Below, piece after piece: positions 60,795 through 64,000 of a stretch of DNA of 64,000 nt. The position numbers were made by a program, and so were the translations under genes. The notes under the pieces are model-generated. The model was not told where the DNA came from, ran no database searches, and saw nothing but the letters and a program-made list of their open reading frames with translations. The first letter of the stretch is position 1. Every line of letters begins with the position of its first letter. Source of the DNA: Clostridia bacterium (GTDB lineage Bacteria; Bacillota; Clostridia; Oscillospirales; Acutalibacteraceae); contig JAKSQM010000001.1 in NCBI GenBank assembly GCA_024404115.1, positions 62,001-126,000 on the forward strand, given 5' to 3'.

Positions 60795-61244
60795 ATGTCA
60801 GTTTCAAAAAACGAATACAGCAAAATGACCGAGAACGCACAGCCGCATTCACCTGTCTTTAAAAACAGCATAAAGGCATTTTTATTTGGCGGTGGAATCT
60901 GTTGTGCAGGGCAGGGACTTTTTGCCCTTTACGGTATGCTGAAATTAAATAATGACCAGATTAAGGCACTTGTGCCTATAACATTTATTGTAATCACTGC
61001 AATTCTCACCGCTTTTGGAATTTTTGATAAAATTGCCCGACACGCAGGTGCAGGCACGATTGTTCCCATAACAGGCTTTGCAAATTCCGTTGTCTGTTCC
61101 GCTATGGAATATAGAAACGAGGGTGAAATCCCTGGTGTGGGCTCAGAGATTTTTAACATTGCAGGCCCTGTTATTCTTTACGGCACGGCGGCATCATTTG
61201 TTTATGGCATAATCTATTGGATAGTTGAAAGGGTGATTGCATAA
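60795..61244 (+). CDS. spoVAC: Stage V sporulation protein AC
   Basis: Membrane subunit of the dipicolinate channel, thought to be mechanosensitive. 149 residues from ATG 60795 (AAAGGA upstream). Cytoplasmic N-terminus, about four helices, FGGGICCAGQ and HAGAGTIVPITGFANSV as family marks. Its TAA overlaps the ATG of spoVAD (TAATG). Confidence 0.94.
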   Translation: MSVSKNEYSKMTENAQPHSPVFKNSIKAFLFGGGICCAGQGLFALYGMLKLNNDQIKALVPITFIVITAILTAFGIFDKIARHAGAGTIVPITGFANSVVCSAMEYRNEGEIPGVGSEIFNIAGPVILYGTAASFVYGIIYWIVERVIA

Positions 61245-62251
61245 TGTCAAACAGCGTTATAAATTTAAAAAACAGACCCTTTGTTCAGAGCTTTGCAAGT
61301 GCAGTTGGCAAGAAAGAATCAGAAGGTCCGTTGAAAGAATATTTTGATGTTATCTGCAAGGATACCAGCATGGGGCAGGATTCTTGGGAAATGGCAGAGA
61401 GCTTTTATCAGAAAAAGGCGTTCACCACAGCACTTCAAAAGGCAGATCTTAAAGAAAGCGACCTCGATATTGTTTTTGCAGGGGATTTGCAGAGCCAGTG
61501 CACCGCCGCAGGCTTTGCTTTAAGAGATTATTCTGTGCCGTTTTCGGGCACTTACGGAGCTTGCTCCACAATGGCGCTGACGTTGGTGCTGTCGTCCCTT
61601 ATGGTCAATGCAGGCTATGCGCAGAATGCGGCGGCTCTCACATCGTCCCATTTCTGTGCCGCAGAAAGGCAGTTCAGAAAGCCTGTTCAGTATGGCGGTC
61701 AGCGCCCTCCCACAGCTCAGTGGACGGTTACTGGCTCTGGCTGTGTGATTTTGGGCAACGGCAAAAAAGAGCATATGCCAAGAGCTGAAAAGGTGATTTT
61801 TGGCAAAATCAGAGATTTAGGTATTGAGGACGAAAACAATATGGGTGCGGCAATGGCACCTGCCGCCTGCGAAACCATCGGCAGATTTTTAGATGGCACA
61901 GGTACTTCCCCCGAAGATTACGATTTAATCCTCACAGGGGATTTGGGCGCAGTTGGCACAAAGCTTCTCTATGATATTTTTGAGCGTGAATATGGCGGGA
62001 ATCTTGCACCGCACCACAAGGATTGCGGACTTATGATATACAGCCTTGACAGTCAGGATGTTAATGCAGGCGGTTCAGGTTGTGGATGCTCTGCCAGTGT
62101 TTTATGCTCAAAAATAATGAAAGAACTTTGCGAGGGCAAGCTCAACAAAGTTCTTTTTGTGGCAACGGGAGCGTTACTTTCCCAGACATCTGCAATGCAG
62201 GGCGAAACAGTGCCGGGGATTGCTCACGGTATTTTGTTTTCTAACCAATAA
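61244..62251 (+). CDS. spoVAD: Stage V sporulation protein AD
   Basis: Soluble thiolase-like SpoVA subunit that binds dipicolinic acid. 335 residues with AGDLQSQCTAAGFALRD, YGACSTMALTL, the QRPPTAQWTVTGSG segment, DLILTGDLGAVG and GGSGCGCSA. It normally precedes spoVAE, which here lies 2 kb upstream. Its stop codon abuts, base to base, the stop of the converging gene at 62252; no terminator is visible between. Confidence 0.94.
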   Translation: MSNSVINLKNRPFVQSFASAVGKKESEGPLKEYFDVICKDTSMGQDSWEMAESFYQKKAFTTALQKADLKESDLDIVFAGDLQSQCTAAGFALRDYSVPFSGTYGACSTMALTLVLSSLMVNAGYAQNAAALTSSHFCAAERQFRKPVQYGGQRPPTAQWTVTGSGCVILGNGKKEHMPRAEKVIFGKIRDLGIEDENNMGAAMAPAACETIGRFLDGTGTSPEDYDLILTGDLGAVGTKLLYDIFEREYGGNLAPHHKDCGLMIYSLDSQDVNAGGSGCGCSASVLCSKIMKELCEGKLNKVLFVATGALLSQTSAMQGETVPGIAHGILFSNQ

Positions 62252-62926
62252 TCAGCGGTATTTTTCCATAAGGCTCTTAAATAAAATCTGCGTTGAGGGC
62301 GGTGTGTATGTTATGGCATTTGCACCAGCTCTTATGGTTCTTTCAACAGATTCCTCTGTGCTTCCGCCAGACGCAATTATTGGAACATCGGGGAATTTCT
62401 TTCGAATTTTTGCAACGATTTCGGGAGTTTTTGAAGCACCTGCAACATTTATAATTGACGCTCCCGAAGAGAGCCTTGCGGCAATATCGGTGTTTTCATT
62501 TACAACAGTGATTATCACAGGAATGTCAACCGCTTTTCTTACTGCACGCAGGTTAAGATTTGATATTGGCGCATTGAGCACAACGCCCATTGCACCTTGA
62601 CATTCAACGTCCTTTGCCAGCGCAACGGTGCGGAAGCCTTTTGTTGTGCCACCGCCAACACCGCAAAAAACGGGGACATAAGAGGCTTTGATTAAAGCAT
62701 CGCTTATTGCCTGCTGTGGCGTGAACGGATAAACCGCAAAAACCGCATCAGCGTCGCAGTTGCGTATAATTGCAATATCCGTTGTGAAAACAAGCGTTTT
62801 AATGCGCCTGCCATAAATTGTGATACCACTGGCTTTGTGTGCGGCTTCGGGCATTTTAAGAATGTTGTGCCTTAATGCACTGTTGATAGTGGGGGCTTTT
62901 AATCGGGTAGCTTTTTCGTTATCCAT
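62252..62926 (-). CDS. Conserved TIM-barrel protein
   Basis: 224 residues. Alternating strands and helices with phosphate-loop-like ends (IIASGGSTEESVERTI; AGANAITYTPP; VPVFCGVGGGT) point to a ribulose-phosphate-binding TIM barrel like thiamine-phosphate or indole-glycerol-phosphate synthases. Similar proteins in Clostridia are annotated only as hydrolase or hypothetical; I do not know the reaction. GGAGGA before ATG 62926; clear promoter. Confidence 0.65.
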   Translation of the reverse strand: MDNEKATRLKAPTINSALRHNILKMPEAAHKASGITIYGRRIKTLVFTTDIAIIRNCDADAVFAVYPFTPQQAISDALIKASYVPVFCGVGGGTTKGFRTVALAKDVECQGAMGVVLNAPISNLNLRAVRKAVDIPVIITVVNENTDIAARLSSGASIINVAGASKTPEIVAKIRKKFPDVPIIASGGSTEESVERTIRAGANAITYTPPSTQILFKSLMEKYR

Positions 62927-62964
62927 AAGATCCTCCTTATCGGCAGTAATATTTTATTTTTTAG

Positions 62965-62993
62965 ATTGTAATATGTAAAATTTTTCAAGTCAA
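62965..62993 (-). promoter_or_regulatory. Promoter of the TIM-barrel gene
   Basis: On the minus strand TTGACT (62993-62988) and TACAAT (62970-62965), spacer 17 bp. Confidence 0.65.
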
Positions 62994-63049
62994 TATTTTC
63001 GATAATTGTTTAACATTTAATTTACATTTTTTATTAAAGGGTGATTTTT

Positions 63050-63199
63050 TTGAATGAAAGAGGTACTGTAAAATTATTAAAAACCGCAGTGGGAGTTTCA
63101 AAAATTCTTGAGGTGCTTTGCACATTCTCAACGGCGGTAACAGCGGTTTTTGCCATACTGGCTATATGCTCCACCGCAAGAAAATTACACAGCAGATAG
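63050..63199 (+). CDS. Small hydrophobic peptide (49 residues)
   Basis: TTG start at 63050 with AAGGGTG about 6 bases upstream. The product begins MNERGTVKLLKTAVG and has one hydrophobic helix (about 20-43, ending AVFAILAICS) before a basic tail. An ATG at 63054 is out of frame and meets a stop after five codons. The 38-nt repeat and a terminator start just after its stop, as after the pseudokinase gene, which supports a real gene end here. No homologue recognised. Confidence 0.45.
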   Translation: MNERGTVKLLKTAVGVSKILEVLCTFSTAVTAVFAILAICSTARKLHSR

Positions 63200-63201
63200 A
63201 T

Positions 63202-63239
63202 GGGACTGCCGCCTTTAGCGCAGACCGAAAAACAAAATA
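63202..63239 (+). repeat. 38-nt interspersed repeat, copy 2
   Basis: 34 of 38 bases match 26805-26842; the last 19 (CAGACCGAAAAACAAAATA) are identical. Confidence 0.7.
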
Positions 63240-63252
63240 GAGATAAAAGTAA

Positions 63253-63300
63253 AAGGGATTTAAGGTTAACCTAAGCACAGGTTTAAACTTTAAATCCCTT
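63253..63300. terminator. Bidirectional terminator before the GH43 gene
   Basis: AAGGGATTTAA (63253-63263) pairs with TTAAATCCCTT (63290-63300), with further AT pairs and an internal GGTTAACC palindrome. Serves the converging small-peptide and GH43 genes. Confidence 0.7.
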
Positions 63301-63362
63301 ATTTTAATATAAATCATTAAATAACCTTTGTTTTTCTAAGCGTTTTTTACTTATTTACTTAC

Positions 63363-64000
63363 TTATTTAATTATTAAATCCGCAACAAAATTATAAACCT
63401 TGGTGAAGAACGATTGAAATTTATCTTTCGCAGTTTTTTCTTCAATTAGTTCAATTGAATATCCGCAGTCTTTAACTGGCAAAAACAAAGCAGTTGTCAT
63501 GCTTATTGATGAATCATTCGGCGAATGGATAGACATCATAAGCTGACCGTCATTTCTGTAAAATAACATTCCGTGTCCGCCGTCAAAAATATGAGCATCA
63601 TTTTTCTTGTAAAGTGCAAATGGTTCGTGAATCCATCTGCCGTCAATTTTGCCGTTGGAGCTATAAGCAAGACCAACTGCATAACCGCCAGACTTCGCAC
63701 TGTTTGACCACAGCATCATAAGCTTGCCTTCGCTTGTTTTATAAATAAAAGGCCCGTCGGTTACACGGCTGTCTGTCCATAAATGCCCGTCGGCTCTGAA
63801 AATCTCTTTAGGCTCGCCCATTCTGAATGAAAGGTCGTCGCTTAGTTTTGACACCGCCATTGTGCCGATTTCGTCCTTATTTGAAGTCCATTCATTTACA
63901 TAAATTATCCATGGCTGACCCTCATCGTCAACATAAAGTGTGCCGTCAATGCAATCACGATATTTCGGTGTAATATGACCGTTACTGTGAAGTGTAAACG
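63363..64000 (-). CDS. Glycoside hydrolase family 43-like protein (3' part, cut by window end)
   Basis: About 211 C-terminal residues are visible; the frame runs open to base 64000, so the start lies outside. An internal Met at 63860 is not the start, since DGTLYVDDEGQPWIIYVNEW before it continues the family pattern. GH43 propeller marks: CIDGTLY, VTDGPFIY, MLWSNSAKSGGYAVGLAYS and FDGGHGMLF. GH43 enzymes cleave arabinans and xylans. The catalytic Asp near the N-terminus is not in view. A short Lys/Phe-rich end (FFTKVYNFVADLII) follows the fold. No signal peptide can be judged. Confidence 0.82.
   Translation of the reverse strand, partial: FTLHSNGHITPKYRDCIDGTLYVDDEGQPWIIYVNEWTSNKDEIGTMAVSKLSDDLSFRMGEPKEIFRADGHLWTDSRVTDGPFIYKTSEGKLMMLWSNSAKSGGYAVGLAYSSNGKIDGRWIHEPFALYKKNDAHIFDGGHGMLFYRNDGQLMMSIHSPNDSSISMTTALFLPVKDCGYSIELIEEKTAKDKFQSFFTKVYNFVADLIIK

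Noticed and set aside
1..64000. tRNA, rRNA, prophage or transposase genes
   Set aside because: No sequence resembling T-loop/anticodon patterns, rRNA, integrase or transposase proteins was recognised by eye; a tRNAscan or Infernal run would be the decisive check.

Overview
The window is a chromosomal segment of an anaerobic, spore-forming, low-GC Gram-positive bacterium of the class Clostridia, most probably an Oscillospiraceae/Ruminococcaceae-type gut organism. The evidence is a set of spore genes (gpr, spoVAC, spoVAD, spoVAE), strong Shine-Dalgarno sites with GTG/TTG starts, a class B sortase, PASTA and FHA signalling proteins, two secreted dockerin-type proteins, and the Firmicutes gene orders miaB-ymcA-mutS-mutL and yggS-sepF-divIVA. 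No tRNA, rRNA, CRISPR array, prophage or complete insertion sequence was recognised. Vegetative promoters are easy to read: many genes have a -35/-10 pair spaced by exactly 17 bp.

Layout. 0-8 kb: sortase B and a LytR-CpsA-Psr protein with a His/Ser-rich head; a TSCPD protein; three overlapping small Clostridia-type genes; a phosphodiesterase; a DUF4830 protein; a membrane protein; two tandem dockerin proteins; and an iron-alcohol-dehydrogenase-like protein that has lost its metal ligands. 8.4-21 kb: a long housekeeping run, miaB-ylbF/ymcA-mutS-mutL-miaA, then an HlyD-like protein (apparently without an ATG/GTG/TTG start), yggS-sepF-divIVA-lspA-rluD. 21-27 kb: split transketolase, a 695-residue membrane-anchored protein, and a PASTA pseudokinase. 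27-29 kb: methionine synthesis (metA-metY, minus strand). 29.2-30 kb: a scar joining fragments of an XRE regulator and a surface protein. 30-38 kb: glpK, malic enzyme, a YlmC/YmxH protein, a secreted ceramidase-like protein with nagB, a sugar isomerase and an ASCH protein, a glycerophosphodiesterase, a zinc-ribbon protein and a sigma factor.

38-47 kb: truB; a DUF4304 gene flanked by a 15-bp direct repeat, apparently inserted into the truB terminator; a minus-strand FHA-proB-proA-membrane protein-sialidase operon; a lipoprotein; and a membrane-anchored unknown. 47-54 kb: an operon of nfo, a nucleotidyltransferase, manA, uxaB, uxaA and a beta-propeller-like protein, which with the sialidase and GH43 genes points to use of plant or host polysaccharides. 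54-58.7 kb: a MacAB-type exporter, a PPC-domain protein and a HAD phosphatase. 58.7-62.3 kb: spore genes, with spoVAE split from spoVACD and gpr lying between them, and rpsT on the other strand. 62.3-64 kb: a TIM-barrel protein, a 49-residue membrane peptide and the 3' part of a GH43 gene cut by the window edge.

The most unusual points are the non-canonical start of the HlyD-like division-cluster gene, the pseudokinase with all catalytic motifs replaced, the metal-less Fe-ADH relative, the DUF4304 insertion and the head-to-head gene-fragment scar. No obviously new multi-gene defence or mobile system was found. All functional calls rest on recognised motifs and gene order, not on database searches.
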